A DNA stretch of 64,000 nucleotides from an uncultured Veillonellaceae bacterium. GTDB taxonomy: Bacteria; Bacillota; Negativicutes; Veillonellales; Negativicoccaceae. A program made the translations under genes and the position numbers. The DNA lies in the NCBI GenBank assembly GCA_945876385.1, contig CAMCNU010000003.1, forward strand, positions 62,001 to 126,000. Reading direction: 5' to 3'. Below the pieces are notes generated by a model. That model saw only the letters and a list, made by a program, of their open reading frames with translations. It had not been told where the DNA came from and did no database searches. Shown piece by piece: positions 1 to 9,027 of the stretch; the first letter of the stretch is position 1, and each line of letters begins with the position of its first letter.

Positions 1-754
1 AGGCCGCCGCCACCTCGCGCACCGCGGGATCGACATCGCCGACCGTCGCGCCGTCCACACGATGAATCCCGACATCGATGACCGTCGCACCCGGGCGAAT
101 CATCTCCGCCGTAATCGCCCGCGGCCGCCCCAACGCCGCCACCACGATATCCGCCCGGCGAGTGACCGCCGCGAGTTCCCGCGTATGCGAATGACAAATC
201 GTCACCGTCGCGTGGGCGGCAAGCAAAAGACGCGCGACGGGTTTGCCGATGACATCACTGCGGCCGATGACCACCGCCTCTTTACCCTCGACGGCAATCC
301 CGTAATGTGTCAGCAGTGCCAGACAGGCGCGTGCCGTCGCCGGTACAAAGGCATCTTCCCGCCCCGTCGCCAGCAGCCCCGCCTGCGTCGGCGTCAAGCC
401 GTCGATATCCTTGGCGGGATTGAGCGCATCGAGCAACGCCCGCCGATCGGCATACGCCGGCAACGGCATCAAGAGCAACACGCCGTCCACTTCGGGCGCC
501 GCATTGAGACGTCGAATCAACGCCAGTGCCTCTTCTTGCGAGTGGGCCGCATCGGGTTCGATACGGATGACGGCAATGCCGACATCACCGGCCGCTTTCG
601 CCAAAAATTCGGCATACATCCGCGCGCCCGCATCCGTACTCAACCGCACCAGCGCCAGCCCGGGCGTACGTCCCTGCGCCGCGAGCTCCGCCACTGCGCG
701 GCAGACCTCCTCCCGGCGGACACGTGCGACTTCCTTTCCGTACAATTCACGCAT
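1..754 (-). CDS. folD: Divergent FolD: methylenetetrahydrofolate dehydrogenase/cyclohydrolase (3' end outside window)
   Basis: Interconverts methylene-, methenyl- and formyl-tetrahydrofolate in the cytosol. The first 251 residues are visible and the gene runs off the left edge. The NAD(P)-binding signature VIGRSDVIGKP (about residues 162-172), the KDIDG motif (115-119) and the MPLP loop (96-99) identify the family. The start at 754 follows a GGAGGGC ribosome site that overlaps the fhs stop, so it is coupled to fhs. Odd: aligned with E. coli FolD, the catalytic lysine of the Y-x3-K motif is Leu51 (YAEFLAK), the glutamine before LPLP is Leu95, and the usual PCTP-x-G is PATARA. Dehydrogenase activity may remain, but cyclohydrolase activity is doubtful. 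Last gene seen of the operon that starts at 8845. Confidence 0.88.
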   Translation of the reverse strand, partial: MRELYGKEVARVRREEVCRAVAELAAQGRTPGLALVRLSTDAGARMYAEFLAKAAGDVGIAVIRIEPDAAHSQEEALALIRRLNAAPEVDGVLLLMPLPAYADRRALLDALNPAKDIDGLTPTQAGLLATGREDAFVPATARACLALLTHYGIAVEGKEAVVIGRSDVIGKPVARLLLAAHATVTICHSHTRELAAVTRRADIVVAALGRPRAITAEMIRPGATVIDVGIHRVDGATVGDVDPAVREVAAA

Positions 755-762
755 ACGCCCTC

Positions 763-2439
763 CTAAAACAATCCGCTGATGCGACCTTCCGCATCGACAT
801 CGATTTGTTCCGCCGCCGGTCGCTTGGGCAGTCCCGGCATCGTCATCACGTCGCCGGTCAACGCGACAATAAATCCCGCGCCCGCCGCAATCCGCAGCTC
901 CCGCACATGCAAGGTAAATCCTTCCGGTCGCCCGATACGGCTCGGGTCGTCCGAGAAAGAATACGGTGTCTTGGCGATACACACCGGCAACTCGTCGTAG
1001 CCGTACGCCGCAATATCGGCCAACGTCTTTTCCGCGGCCGGCGCCAATACGACATCCGCCGCGCCGTAAATACGTGTCGCGACGGTGCGGATTTTATCGA
1101 CAACGGACATCGACAAGGGATACAGCGGCGCAAACGCAGCATCCGCCTTCGCCAGCGTGCGCACTTCCTTCGCCAACTCGATACCGCCGGCACCGCCGTC
1201 GGCAAATACGCTCGACAGCACCGCCGGGACACCGTGACGACGGCAGCAGGCCACGACTTCTTCCCATTCTTCCCGCGTATCCGTTGCAAATTCATTCACG
1301 GCCACCACAGCCGGTACACCGAACGCCGCGATATTTTCCAAATGTTTTTCCAGATTGACACAGCCGCGCCGCACCGCCTCGACATCCGGGCGATCCAGTT
1401 CCGCCTTGGCGACGCCGCCGTGCATCTTGAGCGCCCGCACCGTCGCGACCACCACCGCCGCACACGGTGTCAGCTCACCGTACCGGCACGCGATATCAAA
1501 GAACTTTTCCGCCCCCAAGTCCGCGCCGAAACCGGCTTCCGTCACGACATAATCCGCCATATGCAATGCCGTCTTCGTCGCCGTCAACGAATTGCACCCG
1601 TGTGCGATATTGGCAAACGGACCGCCGTGGACAAAGGCCGGCACGTGTTCCAGCGTTTGCACGAGGTTCGGCTTGAGCGCCTCTTTGAGCAGCGCGGTGA
1701 GCGCTCCCTGTGCCCGCAATTCGCCCGCCGTCACCGGCCGGCCGTCCCGCCGATACGCGACAATAATCCGCGCAATCCGCGCTTTCAAATCATCCAAATC
1801 CCGCGCCAAACACAAAATCGCCATGATTTCCGAGGCCACGGTAATATCGAATCCGTCTTCGCGCGGCACGCCGTTGACCTTGCCGCCGAGACCGATGACG
1901 ATATGCCGCAAGGCGCGATCATTCAAATCGACGACCCGTTTCCAGACGACCCGCCGCGGATCGATATCCAATTCGTTACCTTGTTGCAGATGGTTGTCCA
2001 ACAACGCGGCCAGCAAGTTATGCGCGGAGGTAATCGCATGCAGGTCGCCCGTAAAGTGGAGATTGATGTCTTCCATCGGCACGACCTGCGAATAGCCGCC
2101 GCCCGCCGCGCCGCCTTTGATGCCCATACACGGGCCGAGAGACGGCTCGCGCAAGGCGATGATGACCCGTTCACCGAGTCGGGCCAGTGCCTGCCCCAGT
2201 CCGACCGTCGTGGTCGATTTGCCTTCGCCCGCCGGCGTCGGGGAAATGGCCGTCACCAAAATCAGCTTTCCTTGCGGCCGCTCCTGAACCGCGCGCAAAG
2301 CCGCATAACTCACCTTGGCCTTGTAACGGCCGTACAACTCCACATCCTCCGCACCCAGGCCGATGCCCGCCGCCACTTCCGTAATCGGCAGCAATTCGGT
2401 TTCCTGTGCAATCTCAATATCGCGTTTCATCTCTTCCAC
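763..2439 (-). CDS. fhs: Formate--tetrahydrofolate ligase
   Basis: Makes 10-formyl-tetrahydrofolate from formate, ATP and THF, the step feeding FolD. The 558-residue length is normal for bacterial Fhs. The P-loop [17 protein letters not shown] lies near residues 67-83, and the [15 protein letters not shown] and [10 protein letters not shown] blocks are typical. The start at 2439 gives [12 protein letters not shown]; an internal Met (2430) is possible. It lies 3 bp after the PBP gene and 8 bp before folD, so transcription as one unit is likely. It links serine breakdown by SdaAB upstream with one-carbon metabolism. Confidence 0.96.
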   Translation of the reverse strand: MEEMKRDIEIAQETELLPITEVAAGIGLGAEDVELYGRYKAKVSYAALRAVQERPQGKLILVTAISPTPAGEGKSTTTVGLGQALARLGERVIIALREPSLGPCMGIKGGAAGGGYSQVVPMEDINLHFTGDLHAITSAHNLLAALLDNHLQQGNELDIDPRRVVWKRVVDLNDRALRHIVIGLGGKVNGVPREDGFDITVASEIMAILCLARDLDDLKARIARIIVAYRRDGRPVTAGELRAQGALTALLKEALKPNLVQTLEHVPAFVHGGPFANIAHGCNSLTATKTALHMADYVVTEAGFGADLGAEKFFDIACRYGELTPCAAVVVATVRALKMHGGVAKAELDRPDVEAVRRGCVNLEKHLENIAAFGVPAVVAVNEFATDTREEWEEVVACCRRHGVPAVLSSVFADGGAGGIELAKEVRTLAKADAAFAPLYPLSMSVVDKIRTVATRIYGAADVVLAPAAEKTLADIAAYGYDELPVCIAKTPYSFSDDPSRIGRPEGFTLHVRELRIAAGAGFIVALTGDVMTMPGLPKRPAAEQIDVDAEGRISGLF

Positions 2440-2442
2440 CCC

Positions 2443-4431
2443 TTATCTTGAAAAATAGACCGTGACGGTATCATCCGCTGTGACCGCCATCCCCGGCGGC
2501 GGGTCCTGATCGACGGCATTCCCCTGTCCCTGAGGCGCAATCGCAATCCCGCTCTCTCGTCCCCACGTCAACACGTCGAGCAAACTGTAGCCGGCAAAAT
2601 TCGGTACGACGATGCGCCCTTCCGCCGTCCGTTCAAGCGCAAGCCGCGGCATCTCCGTGTCGCCCGCACTATCTCCGGTCAGCGTATCGTCGGCGCGTGT
2701 CGGCGCGATTTTATAATAGCGCATCAACTGGCTCATCACTTCCGCAAATACCGGTGCGGCAATCTGGCCGCCGTAGTACCCCCCTTCCGGATCGTCCAAT
2801 ACCACCAGGCACACCGCCCGCGGATTTTCCACCGGGCCGAACCCGATAAACGAAGCGATGTAGCGGCCGTCATAGTACCCGCCGCCTTCATCATTCAGCT
2901 TTTGCGCCGTACCGGTTTTACCCGCCATCCGATACCCCGGCACTTGCGCTTTGACCCCGCCGCCGTGTTCGACAACCTGCTCGAGCATCGGCAACAAAAT
3001 CCGCGTCACCTGCGCCGATATCGGTTGCCCCGCCTCCACCGGGTCATGCGACTCATAGACAGTCCCGTCCGGATTATTGATGGAGCGGATAATATGCGGT
3101 CGCATCATCTTGCCGTCATTGGCCAGCGCCCCGAATGCCTGTACCATCTGCAGCGGCGTCACCGCGATACTCTGCCCGATGGACATCGTCGCCACGTCGC
3201 TGTCGCGCATGTCTTCCGTCTGAAAGAGAATCCCCGCCCCCTCACCGGGAAACTCGATGCCGGTCTCTTTACCGAAACCGAAACGTTTGGCATACTCATT
3301 CAAAATCGCACCGCCCGTCTTGAGCCCGAGTGCGGCAAAGCCGGTATTAATCGAATCGCGAATAATATCCTGCAAGCGTACCCGGCCGTACGATTCATCG
3401 TTCCAGTTGCGAATGACATGCCCCGATACATGGACTTCCCCGGGGTCGTCATACGTTTCGTCCGGCGTCACCTTGCCCGAATCGAGCGCCGCGGCCGCGA
3501 CAATCGGCTTGAACGTCGAGCCCGGCTCGTACAGATTGACCACGGCCCGATTGCGCAAGGACTCCGGCGTGCTCTCACCGAAATGATTCGGATCGTACGT
3601 CGGCCGGCTGGCCATCGCCAAGATTTCCCCCGTATGCGGATCCATGACGATAATTGTCCCGCCGGACGATTTCGTCGATTGCATCGCGCGGGAAAGCGCC
3701 CGCTCCGCGATGAATTGAATCGTCGCATCAATCGTCAGTGTCACACTGCGTTCCTTCGGTGCCATGTACGGCGCGAGCGTCGACTCCAAAATCGGCGTTC
3801 CGTGCCGCGACGTCTCAATCAGGACTTTCTGGGTATCTCCCTTAATCTTACTGTCGAGTACGCTTTCCAGTCCTTCCAGTCCGCCGCCGTCAATACCGAC
3901 AAATCCGAGCACCTGCGCCAGCAGCTCCCCGTTCGGGTAGTACCGCTTGTTTTCCTCGATGCCGCGCACCCCTTCGATTTTTTCCCGATCCAGCATGGCC
4001 TGTATCTCGGCTGCGCGGTCGGCATCCACCATGCGCTCCAACCAAACAAAACTGGTATCTTGCGCCAGACTGTCCGCCAATTCCCCTTCGCCGACATGCA
4101 AGTACGGGGCCAGCAAGGCAGCCAACGCCTCGGGCGAACGGTTAATCATGGCGGGATCGGCATAAAACGACTTGGCCATGGTGCTGACCGCCAGGACCTC
4201 ACCGTTGCGGTCACAAATCGTCCCCCGCGGCGACTGCAGAATGCGCACCTCTTGCGCCTGTGCCGCATCCCGGCTCGCAAATTCCGCGCCGCGAATGATC
4301 TGAATCTCAATCAAGCGCACGCCGATCCACACCGCCAGCGCGATCATGAACAGCGCGACGACGGCACTGCGTTTCCGGTCATTGATTCGTTCCGCCCGCG
4401 GCGGTGTCGATGATATTCGCTTTTCTTTCAT
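2443..4431 (-). CDS. Class B penicillin-binding protein (SpoVD/FtsI type) with C-terminal PASTA domain
   Basis: Peptidoglycan transpeptidase, membrane-anchored with its catalytic domain outside the cytoplasmic membrane. 662 residues: short basic N-terminus, one membrane helix (about 23-43), PBP dimerisation domain, then transpeptidase with STFK (Ser305, Lys308), SIN (360-362) and KTG (505-507). The last 60 residues, starting RIVVPNFAGYSLLDVL, form one PASTA repeat, as in SpoVD and some FtsI proteins. The start at 4431 overlaps the cca stop as ATGA, with GGAAAGG upstream; a longer open frame into cca is a shadow. PASTA domains usually bind peptidoglycan. SpoVD and FtsI cannot be told apart by sequence alone, and the gene does not prove sporulation. 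Confidence 0.9.
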   Translation of the reverse strand: MKEKRISSTPPRAERINDRKRSAVVALFMIALAVWIGVRLIEIQIIRGAEFASRDAAQAQEVRILQSPRGTICDRNGEVLAVSTMAKSFYADPAMINRSPEALAALLAPYLHVGEGELADSLAQDTSFVWLERMVDADRAAEIQAMLDREKIEGVRGIEENKRYYPNGELLAQVLGFVGIDGGGLEGLESVLDSKIKGDTQKVLIETSRHGTPILESTLAPYMAPKERSVTLTIDATIQFIAERALSRAMQSTKSSGGTIIVMDPHTGEILAMASRPTYDPNHFGESTPESLRNRAVVNLYEPGSTFKPIVAAAALDSGKVTPDETYDDPGEVHVSGHVIRNWNDESYGRVRLQDIIRDSINTGFAALGLKTGGAILNEYAKRFGFGKETGIEFPGEGAGILFQTEDMRDSDVATMSIGQSIAVTPLQMVQAFGALANDGKMMRPHIIRSINNPDGTVYESHDPVEAGQPISAQVTRILLPMLEQVVEHGGGVKAQVPGYRMAGKTGTAQKLNDEGGGYYDGRYIASFIGFGPVENPRAVCLVVLDDPEGGYYGGQIAAPVFAEVMSQLMRYYKIAPTRADDTLTGDSAGDTEMPRLALERTAEGRIVVPNFAGYSLLDVLTWGRESGIAIAPQGQGNAVDQDPPPGMAVTADDTVTVYFSR

Positions 4432-5891
4432 GACCTTTCCTTTCCCGCATGCCGCGTCAAATATCGCGCTGCCGCCGCGGCCAATGCCGTCGGCGTATTG
4501 TCCAGCGTGCCGTCTTGTACCCGTTGCAATAGACTCCGCAGCACCGCGCCGGTCTGCGCTCCCGCCTGCCGGGGCAGCGTCGCGGGATAGTGCAAATCCC
4601 GCGTATGCACCGGCATGCTCGAAAGCAGTGCCTCGATATACGCGGCAAACGCCGTGTGCCCGTCGGTATGACTCTGCGGTCGCCCGCAACCGATGACATC
4701 GGCCACGCACAGCTCGCCCAGCTCACGCATCGCTTCGCGGAGCTCGTCCGTCGTCCGAAATTGCCCGGAGCGTGCCAGCTTACGCAACCATTTGCGCGCG
4801 TCCGCCGCTTCATGTTGAACAAAATAATGATAGCGCATATGCATAGCCACCAAGAACGCCACCCGCTGTACCGTAGCGGGCGGATATCCCCAGCGGGTCA
4901 AGACGTCCCGTGCCAGTTGCGCACCGCGGACATCATGCCCGTAATCCGTGAGTTTTCCGTGCCGTACGGCACGAATCCCCGGCAATCCCTTGGCCGCATC
5001 ATGGAACAACGCCGCCCAGCGTCCCGCCAAGGTAGCGGGCGCATGTTGCACCGTCACCAAGGTATGCATCCAGGCGTTATAGGCATGGAATGCCGGCTCC
5101 TGCGGTGTATCCGGCAAATGCATCAATTCCGGCAAAATCGGCACGGCATAATCTGCTCCGTCACGACGCCCGCGACATGAGCAGGCCGCCAAGCCGCTCC
5201 GCACGAGCAAGTCCAAGCCCCGCGCCGCGGCGTCGGCGAGCAGCAGCCTCTCCGTTTCCTGCTTGACGCGCATCAGCGACAAGCCCCGCACCCTGTCAAA
5301 GGCATCCGGCATCGCCGCGCACAGCTCCCGCGTCGGACGCATATCGAGCTGCGCCGCAAATCGGCACGCCCGAAACAAGCGCAACGCATCCTCGCGAAAG
5401 CGTTCCGCAGGGGAGCCGACGGTCGCCAGCCGGCGGCGTTTGAGGTCTCGCCGCCCGTCATACGGGTCATAGATACGCCCGTCCGCATCCGCCGCCATCG
5501 CGTTGACGGTAAAATCCCGCCGCGCCAAGTCTTCGCTCAGCGAGTCGGCATAATACACTGCTGCCGGCCGATGGCTGTCCGTGCCGTACACCTCACCGCG
5601 AAAGGTCGCCACTTCGTAGGTCACGCCGCGCCAACGTACCGGCGAGACGGCAAATGTCTCCCCGACCGGCGCGATGACCGTCGCCCCCGCCGCCGTCAGC
5701 ACGCGCTCGATGTCTTCCGGCCGCGCGGCCGTCGTGATATCCCAGTCATGCGGCGCGCGACCGAGCAGGGTATCCCGCACGCACCCGCCGACCGCATACG
5801 CCTCATAGCCCGCCGCCGCGAGCACCCTCAGCAATTCCCGCACCGCTTGCGGAAGAGCCAGCCGCGACGACGTACGCAGGCGGTCAAACAT
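4428..5891 (-). CDS. cca: CCA tRNA nucleotidyltransferase with HD domain
   Basis: Adds or repairs the 3' CCA end of tRNAs. 487 residues. N-terminal nucleotidyltransferase head with YAVGGCVRDTLLG, the DWDI metal-binding acidic pair and DFTVNAMA; then the RxxxE neck region; then an HD-type hydrolase segment with ALFHDAAKG and a second half carrying MHMRYHY. The start MFDRLRTSS at 5891 overlaps the end of sdaAA by 8 bp; an upstream in-frame extension runs through sdaAA and is rejected. The HD domain and length favour a full CCA-adding enzyme over poly(A) polymerase. It overlaps the PBP gene by 4 bp. Confidence 0.92.
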   Translation of the reverse strand: MFDRLRTSSRLALPQAVRELLRVLAAAGYEAYAVGGCVRDTLLGRAPHDWDITTAARPEDIERVLTAAGATVIAPVGETFAVSPVRWRGVTYEVATFRGEVYGTDSHRPAAVYYADSLSEDLARRDFTVNAMAADADGRIYDPYDGRRDLKRRRLATVGSPAERFREDALRLFRACRFAAQLDMRPTRELCAAMPDAFDRVRGLSLMRVKQETERLLLADAAARGLDLLVRSGLAACSCRGRRDGADYAVPILPELMHLPDTPQEPAFHAYNAWMHTLVTVQHAPATLAGRWAALFHDAAKGLPGIRAVRHGKLTDYGHDVRGAQLARDVLTRWGYPPATVQRVAFLVAMHMRYHYFVQHEAADARKWLRKLARSGQFRTTDELREAMRELGELCVADVIGCGRPQSHTDGHTAFAAYIEALLSSMPVHTRDLHYPATLPRQAGAQTGAVLRSLLQRVQDGTLDNTPTALAAAAARYLTRHAGKERS

Positions 5892-6792
5892 CACTCGGCT
5901 CCGCGTCGTTTCCGCCCAGCGGATGCCGCGCCCGTCGCCCCTGAATCTTGCGGGCATAGACACACCCGGTCGGCGTCGTCGCCAGCCCCGCCTCACTGCG
6001 TTCGCGCAACGATTTCGGAATCATGCGGCCGATTTGTGCCATCGCCCCGATGACCTCATCGCCCGGCACGACGCTGTGCACCCCTGCCAACGCCAATTCA
6101 ATCGCCACCAGCGCATGCACCGCATGAAAGGCATTGCGCTTCACGCAAGGCACTTCTACCAGTCCGCCGATGGGGTCGCAGACCAGGCCGAGGACATTTT
6201 TCAAGCCGAGCGCCAGCGCATCGTCCATCTGCCCTGTCGTCCCGCCGCAAACTTCCACGCCGGCCGCCGCCGCCATCGCAATCGCTGTCCCGCACTCCGC
6301 CTGACAGCCGCCGACCGCACCGGCAATCATCGCATTTTCCGCAATGATATCGCCCACCGCCCCCGCGGTAAAGAGCGCCCGGATAAAATCCTCTTCCGGT
6401 ACGTCCAACCGGCTTTCCAAGGTCAGCAATACGGCGGGCAAAATCCCGCACGATCCCGCCGTCGGGCAGGCTACAATCCGCCGCATCTTGGCGTTCGCCT
6501 CCGAGACCGCCATGCCGTTTGTCGCCGCGCGCCACGCCGCCTCACCGAGAAACTGCGGCGTATAGCGCGTCATGCGTTGCGCATCGCCGCCGGTCAGTCC
6601 GCTCGGCGTTTTGTCCGCATCGGCGCTACCTTCCGCGGCGGACTCGTGAAAAATCCGCCACATCCCGCGCATGCGGCGGCGCAACTGCTCCGTATCGGTC
6701 GCCGTACGCTTGGCCTCTTCTTGGCAGACCCAGTCGCCCACCGGCATGCCGGCACGTGCCGCCGCTTCCCACAACTCCCGTAATGACGCCAT
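5884..6792 (-). CDS. sdaAA: L-serine dehydratase, iron-sulfur-dependent, alpha subunit
   Basis: Catalytic subunit of the [4Fe-4S] L-serine dehydratase, which deaminates serine to pyruvate and ammonia. 302 residues, normal for the two-subunit clostridial type. The IVACPTAGSCGILPAV block and later cysteines (in GGCQAECG, EVCGGTTGQ and LGLVCDPIGG) are the cluster-ligand regions of the family. The start at 6792 follows TAAGGAGGG, which spans the sdaAB stop codon, so the two subunits are translationally coupled. Pairs with SdaAB immediately upstream. Confidence 0.95.
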   Translation of the reverse strand: MASLRELWEAAARAGMPVGDWVCQEEAKRTATDTEQLRRRMRGMWRIFHESAAEGSADADKTPSGLTGGDAQRMTRYTPQFLGEAAWRAATNGMAVSEANAKMRRIVACPTAGSCGILPAVLLTLESRLDVPEEDFIRALFTAGAVGDIIAENAMIAGAVGGCQAECGTAIAMAAAAGVEVCGGTTGQMDDALALGLKNVLGLVCDPIGGLVEVPCVKRNAFHAVHALVAIELALAGVHSVVPGDEVIGAMAQIGRMIPKSLRERSEAGLATTPTGCVYARKIQGRRARHPLGGNDAEPSDV

Positions 6793-6801
6793 ACACCCTC
6801 C

Positions 6802-7461
6802 TTACACCGGCGGAAATACCCGCACCGAATCAATCGCTTCATTTTGCCCGATAGCCGCCAACAACTCCGTCGGTACGGGCGTATCCGTCTCGATAAACAT
6901 CATCGCCGCCTGGTGCCGCTCCTTGCGGTACAGGCGCATGGCGGAAATATTAATCTCCGCATCGGCGAGGATCCGCGCCACAAAGGCGACAATCCCCGGG
7001 CGGTCGTGATGCACCGTGACCAACGTATCGCTGGTCCCGTCCAAATCCACCGAGTGCCCGTCGATTTCCAGCAGGCGAATCCGGCCGCCTCCCGTCGATA
7101 CACCGACGTACTCATGCGTCACACCGGATTCACCCGTCACGGCAAATCGTGCCGTATTGGGGTGCATCGCATCTTCATCGGATGTCGTAATCGTGACCGT
7201 AAGCCCCAGCGTCGGTGCGAGCTCCAAGGCATCGCGCAAGCGCGCATCATCCGGCGCCCAGCCGAGCAACCCCGCCACACAAGCGCGATCCGTACCGTGC
7301 CCGCGATACGTCTGCGCAAACGATCCGTAAAACGTCAGCACGACACGCACCGGCGGTTCACCGAGCAAATGACGAACCAAGTGACCCAAGCGGGCGGCGC
7401 CCGCCGTGTGTGAACTCGACGGACCGATCATGACCGGCCCGATAATTTCAAATACTCCCAT
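6802..7461 (-). CDS. sdaAB: L-serine dehydratase, iron-sulfur-dependent, beta subunit with ACT domain
   Basis: Regulatory partner of SdaAA. 219 residues, beginning MGVFEIIGPVMIGPSSSHT, the conserved N-terminus of the family; the GPSSSHTAGAARLG loop is diagnostic. The last 75 residues form an ACT domain (DTLVTVHHDRPGIVAFVARI), which in this family senses serine or stabilises the dimer. The start at 7461 has AGGAGAAGG upstream; earlier in-frame codons would overlap the preceding gene and are not needed. It is 40 bp downstream of the unknown gene at 7502-8845 and 9 bp upstream of sdaAA. Confidence 0.94.
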   Translation of the reverse strand: MGVFEIIGPVMIGPSSSHTAGAARLGHLVRHLLGEPPVRVVLTFYGSFAQTYRGHGTDRACVAGLLGWAPDDARLRDALELAPTLGLTVTITTSDEDAMHPNTARFAVTGESGVTHEYVGVSTGGGRIRLLEIDGHSVDLDGTSDTLVTVHHDRPGIVAFVARILADAEINISAMRLYRKERHQAAMMFIETDTPVPTELLAAIGQNEAIDSVRVFPPV

Positions 7462-7501
7462 AGCCTTCTCCTGCCGACAAAAAGAGGCCGCACGAGGCGA
7501 C

Positions 7502-8845
7502 CTATAACCAACGCGACAAGTCAAATTCCTCGCCGATGACCGTTTTGACATACAGCTGACCGATATACATACCGAGCAGCGTCGGCACCGAACGACGCAT
7601 CATACTGCCGTTCCATGCCTCCAAGAGCGTACCGAATGCCGGCGACAGTGCCCGCATCATCCGCTCAAACGCCTCCGAATCATACTCCGCCGGACGCGAC
7701 TGCATCAACGCCTTGAGCCGCTCCTGCACCGCCTTGTCGGCAATGCCTGCACGGGCAAAGAAGCGCGGCCACCCCGAGCTGTCGACCACCGCCAATTTAT
7801 AATATCCTTCATACACGGAGCGGACAATCCATTCCGCACGCAGCGGCGTTGTCCCCAGCGCCTGTTCCAATTCGTCCTTGGTAAAGCCGCGATACGCGAA
7901 GAAATACGGATACGAATCGCGCATCACTTCGCTAAACGGCGCGTTTTCGCCGCGCAATGTCGCGCAACGCAAATATTCCAACTGCTGGAATACGCTGAAC
8001 TCCGTCGGCAACTCCGTCACCAAGGGGCGGACGTATTTGTCCGCATAACGGCGGAACGACGACGTACTGACCGTATTCGTATTGCGCGAATAATGAAACA
8101 ACAGCAGCAGCGCCAAGACCCGGAAATGCCCGTGATCCATATGCGTCATCGCCTGCAGCGCATCATAGGCCACTAGCGTCAGCGTCTCATTGCGCTCACC
8201 CAACGCCACCTGCGTGAATGCATCGGTCACCATCTCCAAGACGGCGTCATCGGGCATCATCACATACACACGCTGCATATTGACCAAGGCTTCCTGCACC
8301 ATAATATGCGACAGCGAATCCGCCAGTTCGTCCTCCGTGAGCATGTCCAATTTCGCCAGCGCCCGCTCCGTCACCCGTGTCACATCCGCTGCCAAATCCG
8401 GTGTCACCGTCGCGTAGCGTGTCAGGAAGTGGCGCACCTGCCGCCGCAACAACGAATCGGCATCGGCCAACAGTTCCGCTACGTCCTGCTCCGCCTCGTC
8501 AGCAGCCGCGTTCTCCGCCGTCGGCACGGCGACCATCGCCGTATCGCCCTTGCGGATGGAGACGGCCTGCGCCGTCAACTCTTCGCGCGAGATGACTTTC
8601 GTTGCTTCCAGATTGTCTTCGGTAATCGGCTGCGCCGGCTCGCTCGCCGCGACCGGCGACACGACCGGAATCGCCTGTGTCGACATCGACGTCGCAGGCG
8701 CCGCCCCCGCCCCCGTCACCCGCCGCCGCGGCGGATAGTGCGGCACATACGGCGCACGTCGCCGCGGTTGCGGTGTATAAAAGAAAAATCGGCAGACTCC
8801 CAAAAATAAAATCGCCACGCCGATTAATACCAAGTACGAAACCAT
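7502..8845 (-). CDS. Unknown protein, N-terminal membrane anchor
   Basis: I do not recognise a named family. 447 residues: a hydrophobic helix at about 3-24 (VSYLVLIGVAILFLGV), an Arg/Pro-rich stretch with several PRRR motifs, then a low-complexity Ala/Thr/Glu linker to about residue 115. The remaining 330 residues look soluble and mostly helical, with acidic heptad-like runs and a hydrophobic FRVLALLLLF segment. The anchor suggests a membrane protein with a large cytoplasmic or extracytoplasmic domain; orientation is unclear, though the Arg-rich stretch after the helix would favour a cytoplasmic C-terminal domain. It is the first gene of the sdaAB-sdaAA-cca-PBP-fhs-folD run and ends with TAG. 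Confidence 0.8.
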   Translation of the reverse strand: MVSYLVLIGVAILFLGVCRFFFYTPQPRRRAPYVPHYPPRRRVTGAGAAPATSMSTQAIPVVSPVAASEPAQPITEDNLEATKVISREELTAQAVSIRKGDTAMVAVPTAENAAADEAEQDVAELLADADSLLRRQVRHFLTRYATVTPDLAADVTRVTERALAKLDMLTEDELADSLSHIMVQEALVNMQRVYVMMPDDAVLEMVTDAFTQVALGERNETLTLVAYDALQAMTHMDHGHFRVLALLLLFHYSRNTNTVSTSSFRRYADKYVRPLVTELPTEFSVFQQLEYLRCATLRGENAPFSEVMRDSYPYFFAYRGFTKDELEQALGTTPLRAEWIVRSVYEGYYKLAVVDSSGWPRFFARAGIADKAVQERLKALMQSRPAEYDSEAFERMMRALSPAFGTLLEAWNGSMMRRSVPTLLGMYIGQLYVKTVIGEEFDLSRWL

Positions 8846-8900
8846 GCTGACTCTCCTTCATCCCATCGGTTCATGATGTGCTTTCGTAAAAACTCTTTTT

Positions 8901-8906
8901 ATTATA
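8901..8906 (-). promoter_or_regulatory. Extended -10 promoter of the unknown-sdaAB-folD operon
   Basis: Reading leftward, TGCTATAAT is a perfect extended -10 element. The -35 region is weak (GTGGCG), which is usual when the TG extension is present. The predicted transcript start lies about 50 bp upstream of the first gene's ATG. Confidence 0.55.
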
Positions 8907-8977
8907 GCATAAGTCGGCCGCGCCACGAGCCGGATACTGCCTGAAAACGCCCGACCGTCGTCAAAAAGTTTTCACCG

Positions 8978-9006
8978 TTGCCCGGCGTAAGGAAGAATGC
9001 TACTAT
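8978..9006 (+). promoter_or_regulatory. SigA-type promoter of cbiZ
   Basis: TTGCCC (8978-8983) and TACTAT (9001-9006) are separated by exactly 17 bp, ending 21 bp before the ATG. Confidence 0.6.
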
Positions 9007-9027
9007 AAAAGCAAAAAAGGAGGACCC

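Noticed and set aside
724-2451. 575-codon open frame on the plus strand
   Set aside because: It is antisense to fhs, Arg/His-rich, and arises from GC-rich codon third positions; Fhs on the other strand is unmistakable.
2443-4431. Evidence of sporulation (SpoVD)
   Set aside because: The PASTA-bearing PBP architecture is also found in vegetative FtsI-type proteins; no other sporulation gene is in the window.
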